Shown here in pieces: positions 7,820 through 16,591 of a stretch of 64,000 bases of DNA (the first letter of the stretch is position 1; each line of letters opens with the position of its first letter). The position numbers and the translations under genes are program-made. The stretch is from NCBI GenBank assembly GCA_023411215.1, contig JAEYOY010000015.1, forward strand, positions 1 through 64,000. The letters are read 5' to 3'. The notes beneath the pieces are model-generated. The model had not been told where the DNA came from. It saw only the letters and a list, made by a program, of their open reading frames with translations, and searched no databases. This stretch comes from Bacillota bacterium. Lineage in GTDB: Bacteria > Bacillota > Clostridia > Lachnospirales > Lachnospiraceae.

Positions 7820-8811
7820 AAGAAGAAAAGCAAACAATATTAAGTGTAAAAAATGTTGTGATGGATTTTAAGATTGGTGGAAAATCTATCCTATCTAAGA
7901 AGAAGACGTTACGTGCCTTGAATGATATCACTTTTGACTTGTATAAAGGGGAAGCATTAGCAATCGTTGGTGAATCTGGCTGTGGAAAATCTACTATATG
8001 CAGGGTTGCAATGAAATTTTACAATCCAACATCGGGAACGATGACTTATGAAAATGATAATATTCATAAATTAAAGGCTCAGAAATTAAAAAACTATCGT
8101 CAAAAGGTACAGATGATTTTTCAAGATCCTTTTTCCTCACTAAATCCGTTACATAATATATATTATCATTTGGAAAGACCGCTTAAGTTATACCATCCTT
8201 CTGACAAGATTACTATGAAGAAGCAGATGGATGATTACTTGACTTTGGTAGGACTGGTTCCTCCGGAAGAACAAGGAAGCAAGCATCCTCATCAGCTGTC
8301 TGGTGGGCAAAGACAAAGAGCATATTTAGCAAGAATATTGTCTGTAGGTGCAGAGGTTATATTTGCAGATGAGCCAACATCGATGTTAGATGTATCCATT
8401 CGGCTTGGAATTCTAAACCTAATGAATAAATTGAAAAAAGAAAATAACAAATCCTTTATTTATATTACGCATGATATAGCCACTGCCAGGTACTTTGCAG
8501 ATCGGATTATTGTCTTGTATGCTGGGCATATGGTTGAATGGGGTGATGTGAATAAGGTTATTATCAACCCTGCGCATCCTTACACAAAGCTTTTGGTTAC
8601 AGCTGCTCCGGATCCGGAAAGAGAAGGAGTTGTAGAATTGCCGGTATTAAAAGATAAAGAATCAGAAGTTACCTTTAGGACACCGGAAAGCAAAGGCTGC
8701 CCATTCAAAAGCCGTTGTCCTGTCGCTGAAGAAAGATGTTCAAAGGAATTGCCGGAGGTTAGAGAAGTTAGCGAAGGACAATTTATTCGATGCTTCCATT
8801 CGTTAACATAA
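7816..8811 (+). CDS. ABC importer ATPase 2 (OppF/DppF type)
   Basis: Partner ATPase, 331 residues, starting in the ATGA overlap with the previous stop, which indicates translational coupling. It shows Walker A GESGCGKST, signature QLSGGQRQRAYLARIL and Walker B VIFADEPTSMLDVSIR. Oddly, the aspartate-glutamate pair is preceded by FA rather than the usual VC or IL, but the catalytic glutamate is intact. The C-terminal oligo_HPY-like region contains GCPFKSRCPVAEERC. The operon ends with a terminator 40 bases on. Together with the four genes upstream it makes a complete importer. Confidence 0.95.
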   Translation: MKEEKQTILSVKNVVMDFKIGGKSILSKKKTLRALNDITFDLYKGEALAIVGESGCGKSTICRVAMKFYNPTSGTMTYENDNIHKLKAQKLKNYRQKVQMIFQDPFSSLNPLHNIYYHLERPLKLYHPSDKITMKKQMDDYLTLVGLVPPEEQGSKHPHQLSGGQRQRAYLARILSVGAEVIFADEPTSMLDVSIRLGILNLMNKLKKENNKSFIYITHDIATARYFADRIIVLYAGHMVEWGDVNKVIINPAHPYTKLLVTAAPDPEREGVVELPVLKDKESEVTFRTPESKGCPFKSRCPVAEERCSKELPEVREVSEGQFIRCFHSLT

Positions 8812-8849
8812 GGCGATCATAGGTTTAAATTAAATGACCGAGTAGAAGC

Positions 8850-8884
8850 AAAGCCTTGCAAACACTATGTTTGTAAGGCTTTTG
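8850..8884 (+). terminator. Terminator of the ABC importer operon
   Basis: AAGCCTTGCAAACA, a CTA loop and TGTTTGTAAGGCTTTT form a long stem with one G-T pair, followed by TTTTGC. It is the first good terminator after the importer genes. Confidence 0.85.
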
Positions 8885-9057
8885 CTTATGATAAAGTGAA
8901 AAACCAATTGTATGTGATGATATACTTTTTTGCTATAAAGTAGTATCATATAAATATTACCTATTTCATTCTGGAGCTTATTTTGTATATAGGTAGATTA
9001 TTTAATATAAAATCCATAATAATAAATCACTTAAATCAGGAGGTAGAATTTGAGACA

Positions 9058-10248
9058 ATGATACGGAAACCTTTGAGTAAAAAGACTATTATTACAGGCA
9101 GCATAGTATTTTTATTAATTCTTGTTCTATGCGTTGCAATGAGCCTCTGGAAGAAATACAGTGACGATTTACCAATGGAACAAATTAGCGAAGAAATGTC
9201 AGCTAATAAAAGCAAGGATGACTTGCCAATTGATGATAATAATGACACTACGTCAGTTGATCGAAATAGGGATAATTCGCCAATTGAAAATATTGACGAA
9301 GAAATGTCAGTAGATAAAGGCGAGGATGCCTTGCAAAATGAAAATAATAACGAAGAAATGTCAGCAGATGAAAGTAAGGATGCCTTGAAGGATGATAAAA
9401 ACAACTCTGACACGATAAAAGACGATAAAACGACGGTTGAGAAAAAGAGTAATAAGGTGGAGGCTGAAGGTGATTTTCCAAAAGATTTGCTAAACATCTT
9501 ATGTAGTACGCAGTGGCATGAAATTGGCAAGTATACTTATCTTGCGGCTAGGTTCAGTACGGATGGAATTGTTAACATATGGGATACTGTTGGAAATCCT
9601 TGTATGAAAGGTGATTTCGTATTGAATGCCGAAAATAAGACAATTACATTAGATTGTTCAGAGGATGAAGATTTTGATCCACCATTTACAATACCGAAGG
9701 AAGCAACCTGTTCCATTTATCTAACCAAGGAAGGATATTTATGCATCCAGTATCAAAAGAATCAGATGCTATTTAGAATGGACAAAAATGTGGAAGAAAA
9801 TGTTCAAATGATGGGTTATGTCTGGAATGCCAGTAGTGCATCCGACGGTTCCGATGTGACCGGTTTAAAATTGAGCTTGGGTAAGTATTTTGCTTTATAT
9901 AACAAAAACACTACATATTTTGCTTCAGAACATTATTCGATTGGGACGAAAGCCGATTATATCACTGTTAACTGGAGCGGTTACGGTAATGATGATTCTG
10001 GAGAATATTTATTTATGTATTCAATCATTCCATATGTAGATCTGGAAGCTTGGGATTTATCAGATAAACGCCTTTCTGTTGATGAAGCCTCCGATACTTT
10101 TGAGGAGGATATGAAATTACAAATCTCATATTACTTAAAGGAGGATACTTTGGAGTTGGAGTACGATGGAGTTACAATAACCTTTACTCGAGGAAAAAGT
10201 TCTGTTGAAGAGGATGAAGTTATCTTTAACAAGCTAACGGGAAATTAG
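9058..10248 (+). CDS. Membrane-anchored hypothetical protein with 18-residue acidic repeats
   Basis: Start at ATG 9058; AGGAGGT at 9038-9044 is rather far (13 bases), and no better in-frame start exists. The product of 396 residues has a basic N-terminus and one membrane helix (IITGSIVFLLILVLCVAMSL, about residues 11-30). Residues 45-116 are four tandem 18-residue units of the form EEMSADESKDALKDDKNN (DNA 9190-9405, 54-bp period). An acidic/lysine linker follows. The extracellular part holds two similar beta-rich segments, one around WHEIGKYTYLAARF and one around LSLGKYFALYNK ending in LEYDGVTITFTRG, suggesting a duplicated lipocalin-like fold; that fold is a guess. Function is unknown. It stands alone between the importer terminator and the T-box. 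Confidence 0.8.
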   Translation: MIRKPLSKKTIITGSIVFLLILVLCVAMSLWKKYSDDLPMEQISEEMSANKSKDDLPIDDNNDTTSVDRNRDNSPIENIDEEMSVDKGEDALQNENNNEEMSADESKDALKDDKNNSDTIKDDKTTVEKKSNKVEAEGDFPKDLLNILCSTQWHEIGKYTYLAARFSTDGIVNIWDTVGNPCMKGDFVLNAENKTITLDCSEDEDFDPPFTIPKEATCSIYLTKEGYLCIQYQKNQMLFRMDKNVEENVQMMGYVWNASSASDGSDVTGLKLSLGKYFALYNKNTTYFASEHYSIGTKADYITVNWSGYGNDDSGEYLFMYSIIPYVDLEAWDLSDKRLSVDEASDTFEEDMKLQISYYLKEDTLELEYDGVTITFTRGKSSVEEDEVIFNKLTGN

Positions 10249-10332
10249 GTCGCGTTTCCTCTACTACCGAAGTTTAAAATTGGCTATTGACAAATCTATG
10301 AAATAAGTTTATTATTGCATTTAATATTTGCA

Positions 10333-10630
10333 AAGGCAGTGACGAAAAGGAGTACATATTTTCTGATCGACAGAGAGAGAATGGTTGGTGCAAATTCTCG
10401 TGAGGAAGGTATGGAAGCAGTTTCTGAGCCGTGGACCGAACAACGAGCATTATGACGTTCAGTAGATTTCATCGGGTGTCCGCCCGTTATAGCGGAATCG
10501 GTTTATCCTTAACCATATAACAGGTATAGGAGGAACTGAGTGGAGAGCAGAGATTTCTCTGAATTTAGGTGGTAACACGGATTGTATAATTCGCCCTAAG
10601 CTGACACAGGTTGGCTTAGGGTTTTTTTGT
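10333..10630 (+). promoter_or_regulatory. T-box riboswitch, alanine-type specifier
   Basis: The leader has the stem I opening GACGAAAAGGAGTACATA, the AGAGAG bulge near 10372, the GGTTGGTGCAAA apical region near 10383, and on the return strand GAA-GCA-G with the presumed specifier GCA (Ala) at 10417-10419. The T-box proper, TTTAGGTGGTAACACGG, is at 10564-10580. A terminator follows (CCCTAAGC at 10594-10601, GCTTAGGG at 10614-10621, then seven T). Uncharged tRNA-Ala would pair with the specifier and with the T-box bulge (TGGT) and allow read-through into the aminotransferase gene. The specifier reading is inferred from position only. Confidence 0.88.
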
Positions 10631-10765
10631 GTCCAATCGTAATAACTAACAAGGTTAGAAAAGCAGTGATACTCAATAAGATCCATATAATTGCGAAACA
10701 CATAAAAGATACTTGTTGTATCGCAATACCTAATAATGAATAAAACAGAAAAGAGGAGATTTGCC

Positions 10766-11983
10766 ATGAAATTGATTGGAAAGACGAAAAAGCTTGAGAA
10801 TGTAGCTTACGATGTAAGGGGACCTGTCGTAAATGAAGCGGATAGGATGATTGAACAAGGAATTAAAATTATGAAATTGAACATCGGTAACCCGGCCCCC
10901 TTTGGATTTGAAGCACCAAATGAGGTTGTTCGTGATATGATGGCGAATCTGGGGCAGTCAGAGGGATATTCCGATTCAAAGGGCATTTTCTCTGCCAGAA
11001 AGGCAATCATGCAGTATTGCCAGCTGAAAAACATTCCGGGTGTTGGAATGAATGATATTTATACCGGTAACGGTGTTAGTGAGATGATTTCTATGTCGAT
11101 GCAGGGGCTGCTGGATAATGGAGACGAGATACTCGTACCTTCTCCCGATTATCCTCTCTGGACAGCAGCCGCAACTCTCGCCGGAGGAAAGGTGGTTCAT
11201 TATATCTGTGATGAACAAGCAGACTGGAATCCGGATATTGAGGATATTAAGGAGAAGGTGACAGACAGAACAAAGGGGATTGTGATTATCAACCCTAATA
11301 ATCCAACCGGAGCCCTTTATCCGAAGGAGCTGTTGGAGCAGATTGTTGATATAGCAAGAGAGCATGAGCTTGTCATCTTCTCAGATGAGATTTATGACCG
11401 ACTTGTTATGGATGGCAGGGAGCACATCTCTATCGCATCCCTGGCGCCTGATCTTCTGACAATAACCTTTAACGGATTATCCAAATCACATCGGATTGCC
11501 GGCTACCGTGTGGGTTGGATGTGCCTCTGCGGTGATAAATCGAAGGCACAGGGATATATTGAAGGCTTGAATATGCTTTCCTCCATGCGGCTTTGTTCTA
11601 ACGTACCGGCACAGCAGATTATACAGACCGCTCTGGGTGGATATCAGAGTTCGGATGAGCTTCTCCTTCCGGGTGGACGCATCTATGAACAACGGGAATA
11701 TATTATGAATCGTCTTAACCGTATACCGGGAATTACAGCTGTGAAACCGAAAGCCGCTTTTTATATCTTTCCTAAAATCGATATAAAGAGATATAAGATA
11801 TTCGATGATGAGAGGTTTGTTCTTGATTTCCTGAAGGAGCAGCATGTCCTTATGGTACATGGCGGTGGCTTCAATTGGAAGGAGCCGGACCACTTTAGAA
11901 TTGTATATTTACCTAGAGTGGAAGAACTAAAGATAGCTATGGATAAATTTGAAATGTTTTTGAGCGGGTACAAAGGACAATAA
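10766..11983 (+). CDS. alaA: Class I/II aminotransferase, AlaA-like (glutamate-pyruvate type)
   Basis: PLP enzyme of 405 residues, cytoplasmic, expected to make alanine from pyruvate and glutamate. ATG at 10766 follows AGAGGAGA. The fold-type I motifs are in order: NIGNPAPFGFEAP near the start, YTGNGVSEMISM, INPNNPTGALY, SDEIYDRL and the PLP-lysine segment FNGLSKSHRIAGYRVGW; the closing VYLPRVEEL region contains a substrate-side arginine. The opening LIGKTKKLENVAYDVRGPVV is characteristic of the AlaA/YfbQ group rather than aspartate aminotransferases. The tRNA-Ala-type T-box upstream agrees with an alanine role. A terminator closes the single-gene unit. Confidence 0.9.
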   Translation: MKLIGKTKKLENVAYDVRGPVVNEADRMIEQGIKIMKLNIGNPAPFGFEAPNEVVRDMMANLGQSEGYSDSKGIFSARKAIMQYCQLKNIPGVGMNDIYTGNGVSEMISMSMQGLLDNGDEILVPSPDYPLWTAAATLAGGKVVHYICDEQADWNPDIEDIKEKVTDRTKGIVIINPNNPTGALYPKELLEQIVDIAREHELVIFSDEIYDRLVMDGREHISIASLAPDLLTITFNGLSKSHRIAGYRVGWMCLCGDKSKAQGYIEGLNMLSSMRLCSNVPAQQIIQTALGGYQSSDELLLPGGRIYEQREYIMNRLNRIPGITAVKPKAAFYIFPKIDIKRYKIFDDERFVLDFLKEQHVLMVHGGGFNWKEPDHFRIVYLPRVEELKIAMDKFEMFLSGYKGQ

Positions 11984-12001
11984 CAAATATTGAAGAATGA
12001 G

Positions 12002-12034
12002 AAAGTCAATGTGCTAACCCCACATTGGCTTTTA
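12002..12034 (+). terminator. Terminator after alaA
   Basis: AAGTCAATGTG pairs with CACATTGGCTT (one G-T pair) across the loop CTAACCC, followed by TTTATTTT. Confidence 0.85.
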
Positions 12035-12106
12035 TTTTATGGGCTTCTCTATCTGAAGCTATATGGAAACATAAACCCATAAAGAGGCAACATAGAAGGC
12101 GCGCTC

Positions 12107-12135
12107 TTGAAGAATAGTTGAGGATTTGCTATATT
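12107..12135 (+). promoter_or_regulatory. SigA-like promoter for the LytTR cluster
   Basis: TTGAAG (12107-12112), a 17-base spacer and TATATT (12130-12135) lie about 30 bases before the LytTR start codon. Confidence 0.6.
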
Positions 12136-12165
12136 GGGAATAGATGGGAAGAAAGGGGCGGGATT

Positions 12166-12606
12166 GTGAAGATCGTAATTAACACAGATGACAGTTGTAA
12201 GGATATCGAAGTTGCTATCACTTGTAATCGTTTATCTCCGGAGATTGAGAAAATGGTCGCAATGCTTCGTATACTTGATATGCAGTTGACCGGCATGAAG
12301 GGAGGAGAAACCTTTTTGATCGACTCCTCTAAGGTGTTATATATCGATACGGTAGATAAGAAGACCTTTTTGTATACAAAGGATCAAGAGTATGAGACGA
12401 ATCTAAGACTTCATGAATTAGAGGAGCAACTAATGAGAATTGGTTTCTTCCGGGCGAACAAATCCAGCATTATTAATTTTAGACATATTATATCACTAAA
12501 AGCGGATGTTGACCGGAAGATAAGGGTCACCATGAGTAACGGAGAAAACTTAATGATATCCAGGCAGTATGCCGATTATGTGAAAGAAAGATTGGGGGTT
12601 AAATAA
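12166..12606 (+). CDS. LytTR-domain transcriptional regulator without receiver domain
   Basis: DNA-binding regulator of about 146 residues. I chose GTG at 12166, seven bases after AAAGGGG; an upstream TTG frame extension overlaps the promoter. Residues from about 45 onward match the LytTR fold: GGETFLIDSSKVLYIDTVDK, LRLHELEEQL, FFRANKSSIINFRHI and SNGENLMISRQYADYVKERL. There is no phosphorylation domain. The stop codon touches the start of a DUF3021 membrane protein, followed by an ABC-2 exporter. This LytTR-DUF3021-ABC order is common in Firmicutes, where the membrane protein is thought to hold the regulator in check; the signal here is unknown. Confidence 0.92.
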   Translation: MKIVINTDDSCKDIEVAITCNRLSPEIEKMVAMLRILDMQLTGMKGGETFLIDSSKVLYIDTVDKKTFLYTKDQEYETNLRLHELEEQLMRIGFFRANKSSIINFRHIISLKADVDRKIRVTMSNGENLMISRQYADYVKERLGVK

Positions 12607-13101
12607 ATGAACGAGAGAAAAAGAATCCTGGATTATATTACTCAAGTTTTAGGACTTTTCGGTTTTACGATGATCATTTTAATGAGCTTCTCAATGCTGT
12701 TCGGGGAAAGTGCAAAGGGCTATACGAATCTTTTTGCAGTGGGTAAAGCAGGCGTCCCAGCTATAATTATGGCACAGTTTCTTATATTATCGATTGTTAA
12801 TGTATTCATACGTTTCATATTTTTATCAGATCGTCTGATTAAAGAAATGGCGATATCAATTCGTATCTCATTAACCTTAATTGCTGTTTTGATATCCATT
12901 TCAATATTTATTATTATATTTAGATGGTTTCCAATTCACATGTGGCAGCCATGGGCTTTGTTCGTTGGAAGCTTTTTGCTGTGTTCTGCAATTGGTACCG
13001 TCGTAACAACAGCACAAAATAAAATGGAGAACAGGAAGCTGGCAGAGGGCTTGACGAATCTGAGGGAGCAGTGGGGGAGTGGAAATGGAACAGAGGATTA
13101 G
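12607..13101 (+). CDS. DUF3021 membrane protein
   Basis: Product of 164 residues beginning immediately after the LytTR stop codon (TAAATG arrangement, no gap). Four membrane helices are visible: QVLGLFGFTMIILMSFSMLF, AIIMAQFLILSIVNVFIRFI, SIRISLTLIAVLISISIFII and WALFVGSFLLCSAIGTVVTT, with a charged C-terminal tail. Size, topology and gene partner match DUF3021. Members act with a LytTR regulator, probably as its membrane antagonist. Its 3' end overlaps the ATPase gene, so the four genes from 12166 to 14640 are one operon. Confidence 0.88.
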   Translation: MNERKRILDYITQVLGLFGFTMIILMSFSMLFGESAKGYTNLFAVGKAGVPAIIMAQFLILSIVNVFIRFIFLSDRLIKEMAISIRISLTLIAVLISISIFIIIFRWFPIHMWQPWALFVGSFLLCSAIGTVVTTAQNKMENRKLAEGLTNLREQWGSGNGTED

Positions 13102-13939
13102 GATTACAACAGAGCATTTGGTAATGAGTTTTCAGAATACCATGGTCCTGAGAGATATTAACCTTACAATTAGACAAGGGGAAATCTTTGGGTTACTTGG
13201 ACCATCCGGTGCCGGCAAGACAACCTTGATTAAGCTTTTAACCGGACAGCTGAAGCAGGTTAGCGGTACGGCGGTTGTTTTAGGTAAGGATAATAGAGCT
13301 ATTTCAGGTGAGGTATACACTAAGATTGGAATGGTTCTGGACAATATTGGATTATATGAGAGACTAAGCTGTCGCGATAATCTGACTCTATTTGCAGAAA
13401 TCTATGGGGTATCAAAATCGAACATTACAAGGGTACTTCAGAAGGTCGGTCTTAGCGATGCCACTTCACGCCCTGTCAATAAGCTCTCTAAGGGGATGCT
13501 TCAAAGACTTGCCTTGGCAAGAGCAATCATGCATGAACCTGAGCTTCTGTTTCTGGATGAGCCTACCGGTGGACTGGATCCTGCGACTGCATCCTACATC
13601 CACCAGTTGATTTTAGAAGAAAAAGAAAGGGGAACAGCCATATTTCTTACGACTCATAATATGGAGGAGGCTACGAAGCTGTGTGATCATGTGGCTCTTC
13701 TGAATCAGGGTGAAATCGTAGAATATGGCAATCCAGAGGAAATTTGCAGAAAGTACAATCATCAGAATATGATACAGATATTACTGAAGAACGGCGAAAA
13801 TCATATCCTCCGAAATGATGCTTCCTCCGCAGATAGCATCAGGGATTACTTTGATCAAAATGCTGTGGAGAGCATCCACTCGTCGGAGCCTAACTTAGAA
13901 ATGGTATTCATGGAGCTTACGGGAAGGAGGTTTGATTAA
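13085..13939 (+). CDS. ABC transporter ATPase (ABC-2 exporter type)
   Basis: Cytoplasmic ATPase of about 284 residues. ATG at 13085 is favoured, five bases after GGGGGAG; a GTG at 13079 is the alternative. Walker A GPSGAGKTT, signature LSKGMLQRLALARA, Walker B LLFLDEPTGGLDP and the switch TTHN are present. The signature has LSKG in place of LSGG, usual for ABC-2 drug, lantibiotic or polysaccharide export ATPases. The H-loop histidine is in THNMEEA. It overlaps DUF3021 by 17 bases and is followed two bases later by its permease. Confidence 0.93.
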   Translation: MEQRIRITTEHLVMSFQNTMVLRDINLTIRQGEIFGLLGPSGAGKTTLIKLLTGQLKQVSGTAVVLGKDNRAISGEVYTKIGMVLDNIGLYERLSCRDNLTLFAEIYGVSKSNITRVLQKVGLSDATSRPVNKLSKGMLQRLALARAIMHEPELLFLDEPTGGLDPATASYIHQLILEEKERGTAIFLTTHNMEEATKLCDHVALLNQGEIVEYGNPEEICRKYNHQNMIQILLKNGENHILRNDASSADSIRDYFDQNAVESIHSSEPNLEMVFMELTGRRFD

Positions 13940-13941
13940 TT

Positions 13942-14640
13942 ATGAGTGCAAAAAGAATGGCGGCAATATTCAAAAAGCAGATTAAGGATACCTTAAAGAA
14001 TAAGACAGTGCTGCTTCAATTCATTATGTTTCCAATTCTCGCCCTTATCATGCAGAAGGCAATTAAGGTGGAAGGTTTGCCTAAGAATTACTTTGTTATA
14101 TTATTTGCAAGTATGTACATCGGAATGGCTCCGCTAACCACAATAGCAGCAATTATATCGGAGGAAAAGGAAAAGAATACGCTTCGTGTCCTAATGATGT
14201 CTAATGTAAAATCGATAGAGTATCTAATCGGAGTAGGTTCCTACATTTTATTGTTGTGTATGCTTGGGGCGGTTGTATTTGGGGTCGTTGGTAATTATCA
14301 CGGAGTTGAAATGGTTCAATTTTTAGTAATCATGGGGAGCGGGTTATTGACCTCCCTTATGATTGGCGCTGCCATTGGCACCTGGAGTAAAAATCAGATG
14401 TCGGCTACTTCAATCACGATTCCGGTTATGCTGATCTTTGCATTTTTACCGATGTTAGCCATGTTCAATGATGCAATTGGGAAGGTTTCCGGGTTCATTT
14501 ATTCCGGGCAGATCAACAATCTTATGAATACAATCGGTGCATTATCACTTGGCGTTAAAAATGTCGGGGTTATTGCAGTGAACATGGCAGTAGCCATCGC
14601 CTTATTCGTATTAGCATATCGTAGAAGCGGCCTGGTCTAA
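13942..14640 (+). CDS. ABC-2 type exporter permease
   Basis: Membrane partner of the preceding ATPase, 232 residues with about six helices. It opens with KRMAAIFKKQIKDTLKNKTVL, the usual amphipathic stretch before TM1. The ABC-2 hallmark SEEKEKNTLRVLMMSNVKSI follows TM2, and later segments such as IGTWSKNQMSATSITIPVM match the family. It is short but complete for a homodimeric exporter. Substrate unknown; with LytTR/DUF3021 control, a peptide, toxin or membrane-stress role is plausible but unproven. Confidence 0.92.
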   Translation: MSAKRMAAIFKKQIKDTLKNKTVLLQFIMFPILALIMQKAIKVEGLPKNYFVILFASMYIGMAPLTTIAAIISEEKEKNTLRVLMMSNVKSIEYLIGVGSYILLLCMLGAVVFGVVGNYHGVEMVQFLVIMGSGLLTSLMIGAAIGTWSKNQMSATSITIPVMLIFAFLPMLAMFNDAIGKVSGFIYSGQINNLMNTIGALSLGVKNVGVIAVNMAVAIALFVLAYRRSGLV

Positions 14641-14832
14641 GATTGTTATATGGCAGAGCAGAGTTCTGAATTTCCTCTGGATATATAGACTAAACTAAGC
14701 TATAATGTGTAAAGTGTGAAGAGAACATCTTTACATTTATAAGAAACCGGAGCTTCTTCTCGTATGTATGTGTTGATTCTGAGCGGCATCATGTCGAGAT
14801 GTGAATAAGTATATATCAAGTGAGGAAACAGA

Positions 14833-15504
14833 ATGAAAAGAAATTGTAATATAGAGGATATATCAGATGGAAAGCGATATACATTAAAGGATCCTGTGGA
14901 GGTCGGCTGTGATGGCTGCCAGGGAGAGCCGATCTGCTGTAGGGGGATGGGGAATTCTATCGTATTGGACCCCTATGACGTCTATCGAATCACAACGAAT
15001 ATGGATGCTACCTTCGAACAGCTTCTCGCTCATTTGGTTGAACTGAATGTGGTGGATGGAATTATACTTCCTAATCTCAAGATGTCAGAGGAGAAAGAGG
15101 CATGTGCTTTCCTGGATAAGGAGGGGCGTTGCAGCATCCATGCCTACCGTCCGGGCATATGTAGAATCTTTCCCCTTGGCAGATTTTATGAGGATCATGA
15201 TTTCTCCTATATTCTGCAGATCAAGGAGTGCCCTTGCCGGTCAACATCGCAGATCAAAGTGGGTAAATGGATTGATACACCCAATTTGGCTAAGAATAAG
15301 CAGTTTTTGATCGACTGGCATTACTTTCTAAATGATGTGGAAGCCTTGATAAGGAATACGGAAGACGATCAAACCACCAAAGGAATTAATTTGTATCTGC
15401 TTAATCAGTTTTACAGAAAGAAATATGAGGCAGAGGTGGAATTCTATCCACAGTTTAATGATCGTATACGAGAAGCACGCAGTGTATTAATACATGAAAT
15501 ATAA
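14833..15504 (+). CDS. YkgJ-like cysteine-cluster protein
   Basis: Product of 223 residues. ATG at 14833 lies about eight bases after GTGAGGA. A CxxC/CC opening (CDGCQGEPICCRGMG, about residues 26-40), then CAFLDKEGRCSIHAYRPGIC and IKECPC give the eight-cysteine pattern of the YkgJ family, annotated as zinc- or iron-chelating or iron-sulfur. The middle DPYDVYRITTNMDATFEQLL is also common in this family. The enzymatic role of these proteins is not established. It is a lone gene ending at a terminator shared with the convergent dehydrogenase. Confidence 0.9.
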   Translation: MKRNCNIEDISDGKRYTLKDPVEVGCDGCQGEPICCRGMGNSIVLDPYDVYRITTNMDATFEQLLAHLVELNVVDGIILPNLKMSEEKEACAFLDKEGRCSIHAYRPGICRIFPLGRFYEDHDFSYILQIKECPCRSTSQIKVGKWIDTPNLAKNKQFLIDWHYFLNDVEALIRNTEDDQTTKGINLYLLNQFYRKKYEAEVEFYPQFNDRIREARSVLIHEI

Positions 15505-15508
15505 GTAA

Positions 15509-15557
15509 AAAGAAAGAACTCATTTAAGGAATAAACTCCTTGATAAGTTCTTTCTTT
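15509..15557. terminator. Bidirectional terminator between convergent genes
   Basis: AAAGAAAGAACT (15509-15520) pairs with AGTTCTTTCTTT (15546-15557), with an inner AAGGA/TCCTT stem. A-rich and T-rich flanks allow use from both strands. Confidence 0.8.
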
Positions 15558-15590
15558 ATGCTAGGTAAACTGATAGATTCGTTGCTTGAT

Positions 15591-16322
15591 TTATATCCAT
15601 CCGCCATCTAATCCAATAATCTGACCAGTCAGGTATTCGTTTTTATAGGCAAGGTGATATACCAGATCCGCTACTTCCTCTGCTTTTCCCAGGCGGTTGG
15701 CAGGAATCTCCTCGATCAGGCTCATCAGCTCCTCGTCCTCTAGAAAATGGTTCATCTCAGTATCGATTGCCCCGCAGGCAATAGCATTTATCTGAATATT
15801 GCTCGGAGCTAGCTCCTTGGCCAGTGCCTTCGTAAGTGCATTCATTCCACCCTTGGATGCCGAGTATGCCACCTCGCAGGAGGCACCTACATTGCCCCAG
15901 ACGGAAGAGATATTAATAATTTTACCATACTTATTCTTCACCATATCAGGAATGGCTAAAGAACAGCAATTATACACTGAGGTCAGGTTGGTGGTGATTA
16001 CTTTGCTCCAATCCTCTGGGGTCATATCAGAAAATAGGCCAATATAGGATATTCCGGCATTGTTTACAAGTACATCAACATTGCCATACAGCTTTTTGAT
16101 CTGATGAAATAATTCCTTTGCGGTTTCGTAGTTCCCCATGTCTCCAAGAAAAGCATGGCAGGACACCTGATAACTCTCTATTTCATTCTTAGTCTTAAGT
16201 AAGACTTCCTCATGATGGGCGCAGTTAATGATAACATCATAACCCTTTTTAGCGAACTTGACTGCAATGGCCTTCCCGATCCCACGGGAGGAGCCTGTAA
16301 TTAGGGCGGTTTTTCTATTCAT
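15591..16322 (-). CDS. Short-chain dehydrogenase/reductase, FabG/YmfI-like
   Basis: NAD(P)H-dependent oxidoreductase of 243 residues on the minus strand. Cofactor motif TGSSRGIG is at residues 9-16, NNAG at about 87-90, the catalytic serine in NISSVWGN, and the YSASK pair (Tyr, Lys) at about 152-156. The end of the protein, TGQIIGLDGGWI, is typical of 3-oxoacyl-ACP reductases. The gene is not in a fatty-acid cluster, so the substrate is open; 3-oxoacyl-ACP reductase-like is the conventional label. Confidence 0.92.
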   Translation of the reverse strand: MNRKTALITGSSRGIGKAIAVKFAKKGYDVIINCAHHEEVLLKTKNEIESYQVSCHAFLGDMGNYETAKELFHQIKKLYGNVDVLVNNAGISYIGLFSDMTPEDWSKVITTNLTSVYNCCSLAIPDMVKNKYGKIINISSVWGNVGASCEVAYSASKGGMNALTKALAKELAPSNIQINAIACGAIDTEMNHFLEDEELMSLIEEIPANRLGKAEEVADLVYHLAYKNEYLTGQIIGLDGGWI

Positions 16323-16591
16323 AATAACCTCCGTTTCCTTATAATACCTTTTTATTGTTGCATGAAATTCATAATTTATTCTGTAGGTTGATTTCTTGTC
16401 TATAGTATGTTACGACTCAGACAACCAAGCGAAAGCGTATCCAATTTTGGACACCCTGGCCGTACTCATCTCATCACTTTTGCTGGGGGTGAATAGTAAC
16501 TATAGTATAACACACAGCTGCTACGGATGAAAGATACGTTGATTAACAACTCTGCGTATGGTAAAATATTCGTTGTTGAGAGGTGAAATAT

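Noticed and set aside
2544..8811. Assignment of the importer to nickel or a specific peptide
   Set aside because: The binding-protein motifs are common to the whole family and no metabolic genes flank the operon.
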